Source: Capitella teleta (Eukaryota > Annelida > Polychaeta > Capitellidae). Taken from it: a stretch of DNA of 64,000 nt. The number at the start of each line of letters is the position of its first letter. Within the stretch, counting starts at the first letter, position 1. The position numbers and the translations under genes were made by a program. This document shows positions 48,055-59,389 of the stretch, piece by piece. Below the pieces are notes generated by a model that was not told the origin of the DNA, searched no databases, and saw only the letters and a list, made by a program, of their open reading frames with translations. The DNA lies in assembly GCA_000328365.1 (NCBI GenBank), contig KB311138.1, positions 292,022-356,021 on the forward strand, given 5' to 3'.

Positions 48055-48935
48055 GTTGCTGATGGATTATCTTGTCACACGCAGGCCGCAGGAATGCAGA
48101 GGTTATCAGTGCTGACAGCGAATGCTTGTTGGGTGAGCGAAACGGGGTTTGTTCAATGCTCTGTTGGCTGTGGTCAGAGCGATGATCCTTTGCTCTGCTG
48201 ATTTGCAGGCCAACATCGCCTCTGAGGCGACCAATGGATATCCATCAACGCTTTTGAGAGTAAGCAATTGTGAACAATGCACTCAATTTTATCTTTGCGC
48301 CTTTCCTTTCACTCACATTATTATCCGCATTTAGATGTGGTCTCGATGGTAGAGGATGCCCACACTAATACGCATGCCCAGCACGCGTACACACAGAAAA
48401 CTAAAGGTGCGAACATGGTCTACATTTGTACCTTACGATACGAACCTTGGACGAGGGGTACTATAAATTGAACTGCATGGGTACAACGAGAGACCTTATT
48501 GTACAACATAGTACGTGAGGCTTGAAAGGTTCTTGTTTTATTCTGTTTAGGTACAGAAACGACACTATCTGTATTTTCCATGTACCCCAGTAGTATAATA
48601 GGTAGTTTATACATGCTTGCTTGCATGCATATAGAGCCCACAAGACAGATTTCTTTTGCTGTTAACATTGCATTAACAGATGACATTGCCAGCGCCAGAT
48701 TTACTTCAATTAACTGACCTGGAAGAGCACGGCTGCTAGGACGACGCTGTGTGAAGCAGGACGCATTCCAATGTTTAACAAAGCTCTGGCTTGCTTCAAT
48801 CACTTGTTTAACCCGATGACCTCAACTCTTAGTACGCGTATAAATTCCAATGATATTGCGGGTAACCAGGTTTAATACTGCTCAATATCGACGTGGTAAA
48901 TTAACCATGTTACCCTGCGATCCTTGCTGTCCTAT
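48055..48935 (+). pseudogene. Gene-like duplicated unit, copy C (shortened)
   Basis: Exon a (48085-48132; AAGMQRLSVLTANACW) with its acceptor (CACACGCAG) and donor (GTGAGC), the 76-base intron, and the start of exon b (48209 to about 48245) match units A and B almost exactly. The sequence then changes abruptly. From about 48730, GACGACGCTGTGTGAAG and ATGACCTCAACTCTTAG to CTCAATATCGACGTGG match the far end of A and B with greater divergence. The middle has been replaced or heavily rearranged. It has the same orientation as copy B. Confidence 0.55.
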
Positions 48936-51024
48936 AGCACATTAGAGCCCATAGTTATGATCTGATTACGGACTATTCTCATACGTCTGGGTGGGATAAG
49001 GGTACTGATCTAAATGTTCAATGACGCACAGAGAAAGGCAAAGGGTAATTTGTTTGTTTCCTATCAAGATGACATCAAACAACGTACAATTAATTGCCCA
49101 GCCAATACAATACCTCATTGATGACATCATTTGCTATAAAAAAAGAATAACATATCTTACCCTCTTACCAATAAACATAGATGTAAGTAGCAATCTATAT
49201 TATTCCTTTACTACCTGAATGGAGGCAATCTTGTTTGTTTACATGGCAGACTCCCTCTTACATAATTATAGTCATCGTTAACAGACGTGAACAAAATACC
49301 CAGCGTCCCGTTCCAATGAAGGAGTTTGTCATTGTTTAAAACACTGTAGCACTGCAAAACAATTGTCGCGTAAACATGTTTATACTACCAGTAAACAGCT
49401 AGGGTAAAGCGACCGAAAAAAGTTCTGCGCCATGCAATTGCTGCAAAACACGACCTTTTGCATGCCTTTGAAGTTTTCTTATCCCAGTAGTGTTTGTTCA
49501 GGCAGAATATCTGACATGGCGGAATTTTTTGCTGTCAACTGTCAAGGGAAGCTCAAATAAAAATTCGTGCTTCATTGCCCCAAACAAAAGTGGGGCAATT
49601 CATGGTCGTACCGCTGTGACGATTGCATTATTTCTTCGAGCTAGTAGTATCGGTCCTTGAACCCTCACTTTACTGTATGATATATTACATAATTAATTGT
49701 GCACGGGATGAGGGACATTAGGGTGGGTAGAGATCTAACGGTACATATATGGAAAGACATAAGCTTTTTATTAGAAGTGTAAACCAACAGGATAGGGTGG
49801 ATTAAGGAATCTCACGGCACTCTCACGAGAGAGAATAGACCCTTCATGAAAGGGGAAACTTATGAAAGATTCAGACGCCTTCTTCTCGCACTGGACTCAG
49901 TTTGCACCAAATTTCAGGCATGCAATATAACTGAGGTGTGAAAGAAAGAGACGTTTATAGTACAGTTTGCTGGTAATTACAACCGATGCTAGCTGTCTTA
50001 AGAAAAGTCCACCTGCGTCGATTGAAACGAAAATGGTGATTAAAATAGTGGATAGTGAAAAGCTGCAATTTTTTAAATTTTGTTATTTCCAAGTCAGGCT
50101 GAGCGTGTTTTTGAAATTTTATACAATTTCATGGTTGCAACAGCACTGAAAATAGATGCCGATCTTGGAGACGCAAAATTAGAGTGGAAGGAAACTTGAA
50201 CCTCGAGTGTCTCTCATAGCTGCGAATTCATGATCACAATGGGACTTTTACAGATCCAATTGAAGCGAAATATAAGATGGGAGAGAAAAGGAGTTAGGAT
50301 TCTGTTCAAGGAATTTGCGTCAACGTCATTGGCTCTGCTTTGTGTCCAATTTTCGTGGCTTTTGTGTGCGTTGGAAGGATCATATTGCAAGCAATTTATA
50401 CTGCTTGAATACGCAGCGCACACTGATTGAACAAGGATACATTGGCTGTGGAGTGGTTCCTTCTTAGTACATTTGCTCGTCAAAATAATGTCTGAATAGA
50501 TTGAGCCATTCTGGATCTGAGCACTACATGCTAGTGTGCTACCACATAACGTATACAAGACACTTATTTAGAATTTACCATATCGCTCATTACCTGATTA
50601 CAGAATAATTGTAATGGGTACCCTGATTCCCAAATCAAGAATATGCATTTTATATATAAGTTAAATGCATATTGGTGTTTTGCGAAATTTAGTAGACATA
50701 TAAATATTACATGTATCTCCGCTGTCCGGCAGAAGGTGATATTTTTATGCGTGCTTTGATTATCTACCTGTCCGTTCACCTATCACCTGTCAACCTTGAT
50801 ATATTTCCTTTGTTAAACAATTGCCATTCACAAAATTAGCAAAAATTAATATTTTAATGCGTTAAATAGCTTCTATTTTTTCTTCTTGTTGCAGTTCAGA
50901 TCAAACATTTCAGTCCTTTCCCTACTCAGGTAACATACAGCCTTTTTAGAATTTCACTCCGATCTCCCAGAATGAGGACAAACTGAGGCGCTGGTCCGAA
51001 TAAGGCGCCACGCGCATCGGCATA
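48936..51024. other. Spacer, no gene recognised
   Basis: AT-rich sequence with overlapping short frames. A pair at 50214-50558 (-) and 50230-50430 (+) overlap without recognisable motifs. No repeats are evident except the SINE that follows. Confidence 0.4.
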
Positions 51025-51297
51025 GTGGGGTTATACGGCTCCACCCAACCCGTTCTGGTGATACGGGCACCAGAACAGAAGCCCGGAACCAGGGTTTCCC
51101 CTACTCTTATCGATACATCCCAAGGGATCTTTATCCTGCATACTACCATAAACAGTACTACACTGTGACCGGCCTTATTACGCAGTTGGGCAACACTGCT
51201 GAGTCACCGAAGAATTATAATTATAACGAATTACAATTAAAATTCTCAATCATAACGCCCGCGGCCGATCAAGTCTCGAACCCGGGACCTCAACCTA
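51025..51297 (-). mobile_element. tRNA-derived SINE, copy S2 (head truncated)
   Basis: The reverse complement matches S1 from the B-box (GGTCCCGGGTTCGAGACTTG) through the conserved middle (CTTATCGAT region, GGGTTGGGTGGAGCCGTA). The A-box part is missing beyond 51297, and no target duplication is evident. It is older than S1, judging by scattered differences. Confidence 0.85.
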
Positions 51298-52234
51298 TAA
51301 ATTCGCTTTCATTTAAATACATAATGACAGGCACAGAGAATGCTCCAATAATTTTCGATCAAATTGTGAACATTGGGGGCAATGGGTGAGTACTTGAAGG
51401 AATTTGCAGCCGTTTTGCGGGGAAGTACACATTTGATTATGAGCTTTCTGAGCTACAGTACAGATCGCCCACTGTATATCTCTCTATTGGCGACTTGACG
51501 CACCGACCCAGAGCTATTGTGCTTGTGTTTTGTGTGTGTATGTGTTTTGCTTTTCACAAAATTGTATGAAGTTTTTTTATGGATGAGCTGTGCTGTATTT
51601 AACTGCATGATGCTTGATAAGGCAGGGAATCATAAGGTTTTTGTTCTGTTGCTCTATTATGGCCTGTGCTGTCAAATTAGAAGCATAATTACTGCGATTT
51701 GAAAAGACTTTTTCGGTTACCATGAAATACGTTTTAACATAATGAGGCTTTAAAGGAAACCTCTGATTGTTTTGAACTAGTAACGGATGATAGAGGATGC
51801 ACCCTAAAAGACAAATACGCCTGACATGACAAAAATAATTCTCCAATTGTTAATAATGGGAGCCGTCGAGCGAGCAGATCTTTCAGCAGTTCTCATGAAA
51901 GAAATCTCGTAGTCATCTCGTTTCAAGCTATTCTGCTTGAGCAGAAAATTCGTATTTTAATTTGTCTTGAATATCATTCAGAGTTGACCACATTTTTCAA
52001 GAATGGTCTCTCGTCAATCGCAAAAGCCCATGAAATCGATATTGAAAGGTTTCGAAATGAACAGAGGTCCTCTTTAATGGAAGTGGGGGCCACTGGTCAA
52101 ATAAATGTCTGGTTACCCGTGTTTACATGGGTTTAGTTATTTATATCGCATTACCTTGTACAGGGAAGAAATTAGCTAAGAGTCTTGTTTCGCATGCAAA
52201 CTGACAAAATCCCTAAGGAGACAGCTGTTAGTTA
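51298..52234. other. Spacer, no gene recognised
   Basis: It includes a TGTGTTTTGTGTGTGTATGTG stretch near 51525-51545. Frames at 51577-51846 (-) and 51517-51702 (+) have no motif. Confidence 0.4.
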
Positions 52235-52400
52235 CGGCATATGCTAAAGGGAGGAGCATAAATCGACACGTGATGCCATTTGTTTTCGCATATACCAAGT
52301 ATGATACAATTGCAAGCATTGTGGAGTGCGTGTCTCAGTCGAGTGTCATGAACGGACGGCACTGTTGAGTGTTCTTTGCTGTCTACGAGGAGATCATTGC
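52235..52400 (-). repeat. Interspersed repeat T, copy 2
   Basis: The inverse of 26765-26930: on the minus strand it reads ACACGCACTCCACAATGCTT, AACAAATGGCATCACGTGTC and GCATATGCCG. The match is best at 52235-52345. Confidence 0.6.
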
Positions 52401-52642
52401 AATGACGCCCTGACTGCTCTCTGCTATACTTATAAATCGCACTTTCTATTACACGTAGTTGCATTGTATTGCTGTACATGTCTATTTCTTAGAAGTGGTG
52501 TGATCGGTGACGCCTTTCACAGAAAGAGAAACAATAAATTAATGAACTGTTGGAAATGAGAACACGTACAATGGTCTTTGAAATAAACCATCAAGCCTTG
52601 CGCCGCATTGCGAATGTGAAAACACAGATTCAACAGAGCACG

Positions 52643-53978
52643 TGTGATAGATTTTCTTGTCTCATGCACAGGCCGCAGGAATGCAGAGGTTATCAGTGCT
52701 GACAGCGAATGCTTGTTGGGTGAGCGAAACGGGGTTTGTTCAATGCTCTGTTGGCTGTGGTCAGAGCGATGATCCTTTGCTCTGCTGATTTGCAGGCCAA
52801 CATTGCCTCTGAGGCGACCAATGGATATCCATCAACGCTCCAGAGAGTGGACACCTGTATAAGCATTGTAATCAATTGTCACATGACAGATCATTTGGCG
52901 AAGAACTTCACCAATACTATAATTGGTCTTATGCAATTTCTGGTGGCACATAGTGAGAAGGCTATTAGCCCTAAAACGCTTGATTGCCGCTAACATAGCA
53001 ATACTGAATACTTAATTAGTGACCTTGGACAGTAGATGTAACCCAGTTCTAATGGGGTCGTGAGTGACCAACGCCCCTTTTGCTGTGAGCAACGTGTCCT
53101 GGCGATGTCATGCGCAGATCAAATTGCTCAAACAAGCGGAAAATTAGTTAATTTATCACTCAGATTGTCGTCTCTCAATCGGCTTGAGCATGGCCATTGG
53201 TCACTCCTCTGGGTGACTAGCGTACCAACAGAGAGGAATGTAGTTCAATTCCACAAAATATAACCAAGACTAAAATCCTATAACCACCTCTTACTCTTAG
53301 TACTTATAATTGAAATATATGTATACTGATATTTGACAACGATTTGCTTGTGAATTCAATACAGACGTTGTCATTAATACGATTTAATTATTTATTATCA
53401 TGGTAGAAGAATGACTACTTGTTCACAATCCGAGCAGGGTATCAGACGATAAACCATTAGTACCTGCGAATAGGATTCGAACCCACAAGGAAAGGTCCCA
53501 TTTCATTTCGAGACTAACATCCCAACTACCGCACCTTCAAACTGATGGATCTAAAACTATATGTATGTATTCGATTTAACAATTATTTTCAAATTCTAAG
53601 CCAATTCTCAAACGTTATATAAATGAAGTGAGCACCAATGATGAGACCTGGGAATATGTCAATGCAAGCATCACGGTGTACGATGCGACCAAATGACACA
53701 GCAATGCGACATTACTTCGACCAGAGCCACGAAGCAGCTGACATGAAAGAGCGCTGCATTTGGGACGATCGCTGAGTGAAGGGATCAGCAGAACGCATCC
53801 TATTACAGATCTCTGCGTGGCTTCGATCACTTTGCTGACCCCTGTGACCTCAATTCTGAGCATTCGTATAAACTTCATTGACACTATGGGTGACCATGTT
53901 GAATGCTGTTCAATATCGACATGTCCATGTCATCCTAGCTGCTATGCTTTAGTGGTCACCTAAGATCCGAACACATTA
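52643..53978 (+). pseudogene. Gene-like duplicated unit, copy B
   Basis: Exon a (52672-52719) has acceptor CTCATGCACAG and donor GTGAGC. Exon b (52796-52993) follows acceptor CTGATTTGCAG and encodes ANIASEATNGYPSTLQRVDT to LDCR. A third open piece (about 53060-53263) encodes SCADQIAQTSGKLVNLSLRL, and a fourth (about 53627-53790) begins INEVSTNDETWEYVNASITV, but its frame is broken relative to copy A. Introns are as well conserved as exons, so the copies arose by DNA duplication, not by retroposition. The order of pieces could suit an extracellular stalk region such as GAIN, which is a guess. Present as inverted copy A and shortened copy C. Confidence 0.6.
53455..53540 (-). repeat. tRNA(Ser)-like fossil inside unit B
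   Basis: The inverse of 31112-31196, with the same CTCGAAA loop and GGGTTCGAATCC B-box on the minus strand. Shared position in both units shows it was present before they duplicated. Confidence 0.55.
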
Positions 53979-54125
53979 TTTCACGTCGATGCTTTGTAAT
54001 TCCACTCCCATCTCATTTCATGTCACAGCACTTGACAATTCAAAGTACGAACAACCTACGACATGTTTCGTACATGCTTCAATGACACAATGATGGACAT
54101 ATACGAGCTTTGAGTCATGAGGCAT

Positions 54126-54412
54126 GATTGGGGTTTACGGCTCCACCCATCCATTCTAGTTATACGGGGGGAGGGGGCAGAGCAGAAGCCCATGACCATG
54201 GTTTCGCCTATTATCGATAAATCCCAAGGGTTCTTTATCCTGCATACTACCATAAGCAAGAAGAAGTTGGACACAATCATAGTGAATAAAAATAAAAATT
54301 TGCAAACATTAACCCCATCACCCGTTCATAGCTCGAATCCAGGACCTCCAAGATCAGCATGGGATTTAAGTCAGGCGGTCAAACCGACTGAGCTACTCAG
54401 TGCTACTCATAC
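54126..54412 (-). mobile_element. tRNA-derived SINE, copy S3
   Basis: The reverse complement gives a head with GAGTAGCTCAGTCGGTTTGA (A-box-like) and CTGGATTCGAGC (B-box-like), then the family middle (CTTGGGATTTATCGATAATA, GGATGGGTGGAGCCGTAAA). The linker is A/T-rich and differs from S1, so this is a diverged or subfamily copy. It sits just beyond unit B. Confidence 0.75.
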
Positions 54413-55539
54413 AAGCCTTTAGTTATGGGGGGCTAAAGTTGGCAGTAGAAATAGAAATGTTGATGCATGTATTGGTAAGAACAAAGATTGCGGGGGTACG
54501 AGGGGCGCTCGGTACAGTTGCATGGCCACAAAGAGAGAGAGAGGGGGGTCACACCAAGTCCAGAGGTGGGCTTTTATTGAGATGTCTCCCTTTTTTCCAA
54601 ATGGAAGTCCATCTCAGATAAACACCGGTGTCGGTTCAAATGCTCAGTTTTACTTATACCTATTCGTTTATAAGTAAACAATAATGAAATCCAAGCAGCA
54701 GTACCGAATATGTTTGCTAGGTTGCTGAAAACTTGAATAGTTCAGCAGCTAATAATTTGTGGAACTGGGGTATCAACATGGTATAGTACCATGAGGTCAC
54801 CATTCTCCCATGCTCACACTTCGAATCAATCCGTGTGAGATATGACTACATGTATGTACACTTGTACATACTGTAACCAAATAGTTGTTGAGCAACCTTG
54901 TCGACAATGATATTAAGCAGCATACTGATAAGTATAGAAACAGGTTAACTGCCTGATTGTATCAGTCGATATCTAACAAGATTATATAAAGCAAAGATTA
55001 GCTTTCCGCAGAAATTGTACATAACAGACAGATAATCAAGCATACAAAATTACCCGAGTTTTAAAGGCAGTAATGGAGAAGACTGCTCTGAGGACAAGTC
55101 ATTGTTACTGATTTCTAGGCTTTCGACAGGAAGGAGGAAGGGATGGGGGTATCCAAGCGATGCGGATGACATGATCGCAATTATTTTCATCAAGGCAAAA
55201 ACTGGCCTTTTCATTGGCCCGAACACAAGCGAGTTCAAACGCTCCGAAAAAAAAGAAGAGGTGAAAGTGAGTTTCGGCAAACCGAAGCCCTTCGATCGGC
55301 CCACATTAATTGACTTTTTCAGATTTTTAAGGTGACGGTGCGCACAAGTAGGAATTTCAAGAGATTGCTTTACCTCCTATATACGCGCATCTTACTAAAA
55401 AGAGTCGTGACATATTCTTTGCAAGCATGAACACTGAAATCCCTGCAAGTCGTACGCAGTTGCATGCAATGGGCAACACAATGTCATCTTGTGACGTCAC
55501 TATGATATCACTCCCAAAACAGCCACAAAAGCGTCGCAG
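54413..55539. other. Spacer with one weak exon candidate
   Basis: AT-rich except for a codon-biased stretch at 55119-55340, listed separately. A GAGAGAGAGAGGGGGG purine run lies at about 54532-54548. Confidence 0.4.
55119..55266 (+). CDS. Weak candidate exon with G/C-biased codons
   Basis: The acceptor TTACTGATTTCTAG ends at 55118. The frame contains DADDMIAIIFIKAKTGLFIG followed by PNTSEFKRSEKKEEVK, and the donor GTGAGT starts at 55267. A second acceptor (TTGACTTTTTCAG) ends at 55322, which would make a 56-base intron. Third positions favour C and G, unlike the surroundings. The opposite strand is also open here, so direction is uncertain. No domain recognised. Confidence 0.22.
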
Positions 55540-55735
55540 GAATATTTATATCTTGGTGACCACTGCCCAGAAGGTCGGGTCCGGGTTTCATGACCAATAT
55601 TTATTGCTTTAAGCCAACATTGTTGTTCTTCTCTGGGGCCGGCCTTTAATTCGCTTTTACCGGCACGGCCTAGGCCAAAGAGGGCGTTTGAATTGCATGT
55701 GTGCATCAGGATTGGTGCGCGTCACCCATGGCTAC
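55540..55735 (+). repeat. Interspersed repeat Q, copy 3
   Basis: It shares ATCTTGGTGACCACTGCC, CATGACCAATATTTATTGCT, GGGGCCGGCC and AAAGAGGGCGTTTGAATTGC with the two other copies. Confidence 0.75.
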
Positions 55736-55837
55736 AACTTACTATAGCATGTTGCAGAGAAAAGCCAGGAACCATTTCTGATATTACAATGTGCTTTGTA
55801 TACTGTAGTATATCATGTCTCTTCACAACGCGATTGA

Positions 55838-56103
55838 GATACACTGGGTAGCTCAGTCGGCTTGACTGCAACTCAATGTTGCATGGCAATGTCCATTGTA
55901 GGCCCAATCGACCCATAAGACGTTATAATTGTTATATCAATATTGTTATATAACATTGTTATTGTTAGTAGTAATTCGGTATAATTTCTCGGTGGCTCTG
56001 TAGAGCTGCCCATCTGCAGAACAAGGCCGGATGATGGGTGACAATCTCTATGGTAGCATGCAGGGTAGACCCTTTGGGATCTATCGAAAGAGTAAGGGGT
56101 TAA
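55838..56103 (+). mobile_element. tRNA-derived SINE, degraded copy S4
   Basis: GGGTAGCTCAGTCGGCTTGA (A-box-like) starts the head. The middle retains CGGTGGCTCTGTAGAGCTGC, GAACAAGGCCGG, GCATGCAGGGTAGACCCTTT and GGGATCTATCGAAAGAG. The 3' end is missing. It is much older than S1. Confidence 0.7.
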
Positions 56104-56449
56104 TACGCTTTAATTCATTTTAATAATTTTATCGTCATTCTGATATTATTACCGAACAAAGATCAAGCTATTCTCCTGCTATGAATAATCACAGGTTCTC
56201 ACAGGTAATGCCTATCATTTGCCGTCAATGCCATATCATGGCGCTTCAAGAGATGACAAAGTTTCCTAATTCTCTTTGATGCTGCCCTGCCCTTTCAAGT
56301 ACCTCCTTACTTCATGCAAAATACATGAGCCTTCCACAGAAACAACATTTTATCACTGGAAAATTGCTACTTTGGTTTTCTCAAAAGGTGCTCTAAGTGC
56401 TCCATGCATTAGACGCAAGAGAGCTAGGTCGAACTACCCACCTTGAAAT

Positions 56450-56700
56450 ACATGATCGGTCTTTTAAAAGGTGCATTGCATAAAAGTTGTACCTGGTCGA
56501 GCGCAAGACCAACATAAGCCGAGAGAGTGTCGGGTGAGACAGTATGTCATGGGTCGTCTGTATCCATCTCAGCTACAAAGTCTGAAGACCGTGTGATCAG
56601 CATGCATAATGCAGTCCTCTTTCCTACGTTCACACCCTTCGAGAAAGGAAACCGATAATAAGGAGCTGTCACAGATGAGCATTGCTATCCTGTGGGGCTA
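56450..56700 (+). repeat. Interspersed repeat R, copy 3
   Basis: Very close to copy 2, including GGTCTTTTAAAAGGTGCATT, ATCAGCATGCATAATGCAGT and AGGAGCTGTCACAGATGAGC. Here it follows repeat Q by about 715 bp, with SINE S4 in between. Confidence 0.8.
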
Positions 56701-56894
56701 AAATATATCATCCAGATTGTTGCCTCATTAGGTGTGGTCATTCTCACGGACTATAATCCTAAGATAAACTTACAATGGCAATTAATGTCCTACATTGTGG
56801 TGAATATGGACCAAGAAGAAGTGAAGTAACTCAGAATAGTTTACTCTTCGAAACTTCGAACTAGAAAGAAATTAACTTAAGCAAATCACGAAGT

Positions 56895-56944
56895 CAACTG
56901 GATCTCGAATCATGCATGAGTATGCATGATTCGAGATCCAGTTG
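56895..56944. repeat. Perfect 23-bp hairpin with a 4-base loop
   Basis: The left arm (56895-56917) starts CAACTGGATCTCGAATC; the right arm (56922-56944) is its exact reverse complement, ending GATTCGAGATCCAGTTG. The loop is GAGT. No repeats of it were noticed elsewhere in the window, and no element ends are recognisable around it. Confidence 0.97.
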
Positions 56945-58502
56945 TGCTGCTATTAAAATTTGCAGAAGTGCCAAATGTAATCAATCATTCTCGTTTGCTT
57001 CTCATGACTGACAAACTCGCAGCACAAACACTGCGTGAGAAGTAATTTACATGTGGAAACCAAATAACATTGCATCTGATTCCTTTAAGATACAGTACTT
57101 AATGCACGTGCTTCTTATATTAGGACATTGATTCCATTCATAGAACACATATAATTTTATCGTCAGTAAGGGCGGCTAAAGCCAAGCTAGTTTATTCATA
57201 AGCTATAGCTGTTTTATGAAGATTTTTGGGGCGTCGTTTCCTAGTTCCCCGGAGCTTGGTTCCCCTCGATTAGAGAAGGGAACTAAGGAGAAACCAAGAG
57301 GCGTTAGTCTGTTGATAAAGGTGAGCCATAACGTGCTAAACGCCTCGACAGAATGCATGGTTGGTCGTGCTAACCGCCCTGAAACGTGTTCAGCACCAAA
57401 GTGTCGTCAACCACGGAAATGAACAACGGTTAGACCTAACAGAAGAGAGACACTTTCATAAAGAGAGAAACTGATGAAACATTCACGGGTCTCCTTGCGA
57501 CTCCACCGGAAGTCGTGTATTCTGTTTGCCTTCAATCACAGTTCTCTTTCTCCTCCGTTCGCTCTGTTGTCTCATCTGATTTGTTTAACAAAAGTTGTTG
57601 GAGGTCGCATTTGCTTCTGTAGCCCTATACTATGGCTGATCCCGATCGCCCGTGTCAGGCCCAAAATAAGTCCACGCTAATTAAAATTTTAGGCTTCCAG
57701 GTTACCTTACAATTCTCATGCAAATAATCCGACAAATATAACAGCGTCCATGCTGTAACCTGCAATTTCGCCAGGGGCCACAACAACCGATCGGGATTTC
57801 AGACTTACTGTTGAACTCTTTTCAAATTACCAACGTCCTACTTTTACTAAGAATAAAAATGCTGGCAGCCGCAAACGTCGCGCAATGTAAACATTGCAAA
57901 TCGGGCAGGCGTCGTACAAAAAGTTGAAAACTGAATATATTTTTGAAGAGTCAACAATTATTGACCTGAGATATGATTAGAATTGATGTTTTGTGATGTA
58001 TTCATGAGAAAAGTTAGTAGGCTATTGTAATATTATTGAAGGTGAAAGGTGATTTTTCATAAGGATAGGCGAGCTTTATATGACAGACCATATGCCGCGT
58101 ATTTATGCGGCATTTAATAAGCCTATTGTTCTGTAGACGCGCTGCACCTATAACAAATGAATGTGCTATGCCACTCCCATTCAACCCACGGCCCCATTAT
58201 ATACAGCATTTCACTCATTCTTGTATCTCGCAAATCAATTTTTAATTTCAATCAATCTTTGAAAACAGGAAAACATGCAAAGTGGGATTTCTTGATTGAT
58301 GTTAGTTATTTTACTTCATGTCAAACGTAGATCGAACCGAATGGTAATAGAAATAATCTACATTATTGGCATTTAAATTATCACTCTGCTCTTATCTGCA
58401 TTTAAATCTTGAGTCAATAATAATGTTCAGGCTTGTTCATCCCTAACCACTAAATTATGAAGGAATGTCTGAAAGCGAAGTATACTCGGGTGCTCTTATC
58501 AT
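56945..58502. other. Spacer, no gene recognised
   Basis: A somewhat GC-richer patch (57210-57660) carries two frames of 68 codons (57216-57422 and 57474-57680, plus strand) without recognisable motifs. The remainder is AT-rich. Confidence 0.4.
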
Positions 58503-59100
58503 TGATCAAAGAAACCCCGAAATCGACGCTTCAGGCAGAGCGTAAAATAAAATTCATGAGATAGAGTGTGCTCTGTGGGTGTCAACAGATCCCTATTCCA
58601 TCATGGAGCGGTCCAGAGGGAGGCTATTTGCAATTTAATTCAAGGATTCCTACCAAACATCTACTTCTGCCCTCTCTAACATTGCATTGCATCTACTTGT
58701 GGAGTTGAGAAAATGACTTGGCAGCAACATCACTTTCAGTGTGTCATTGTAAGCAAATTTATGTATGTTTTTTTAAGACTGGAACAATCTAATTGGTGAG
58801 AAACGGTATCAGACCGTTTGCAAATCAAGCACTGATAGCTGCTATCTTAGAAGAATCATTTTCGATAGTAATCCAGCGCCCGCCTGTTCGCCCTTCAGTC
58901 CGTAAATCGCAGCAATCTCCTCTCAAATGCCGCTCTTACTCCAGCTGATTACCATCAGTAGCCCGCCATCTGGTCGAGCAAAACTCGTTTTCGTGGGCCT
59001 TGAGTAGTTTCATCTCACTCCAATTGCTTTTCGACTTAAGAGCTATGTCAGTGCCTGAATCTACATTTGCTGTGCTCTCATTGGTTGATCATTGCTAAGT
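58503..59100 (-). repeat. Interspersed repeat D, copy 2 (uninterrupted)
   Basis: The inverse of 29025-29965 without the MITE. It preserves GCACACTCTATCTCATGA (minus strand) as the empty site, and has one short deletion relative to copy 1 between direct repeats of AATGACAC. Non-coding. Confidence 0.8.
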
Positions 59101-59149
59101 AAGTTGTCCCCAAATAAAAACACAATAAGAGAAGAAAGAAAACACAACT

Positions 59150-59270
59150 ATAAACAGGATTCTTACTCTTCTACTCTTACTTATTATGTCAAGCGCAACT
59201 GAACAATTTTATTTGAAATTGTGGCGCTATATAAATAAAAAATTTAATTCATCCATTCATTCTTCAGAAC
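59150..59270 (+). mobile_element. LINE/SINE 3' tail fragment
   Basis: GTGGCGCTATATAAATAAAA followed by an (ATTC)n-like tail is the kind of 3' end common to CR1/L2-type LINEs and SINEs that borrow it. No body upstream can be assigned. Assignment rests on the tail alone. Confidence 0.45.
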
Positions 59271-59389
59271 CAATCATTCACAGAGCTATTAAATTGTATG
59301 AGTGAGAATAGTGTGTACACCTATTATCTAGTCCAATAAGTGACAACTGCGCGCATGCAGTCTATGACAAATTCCGTCGCCTTGCATCA

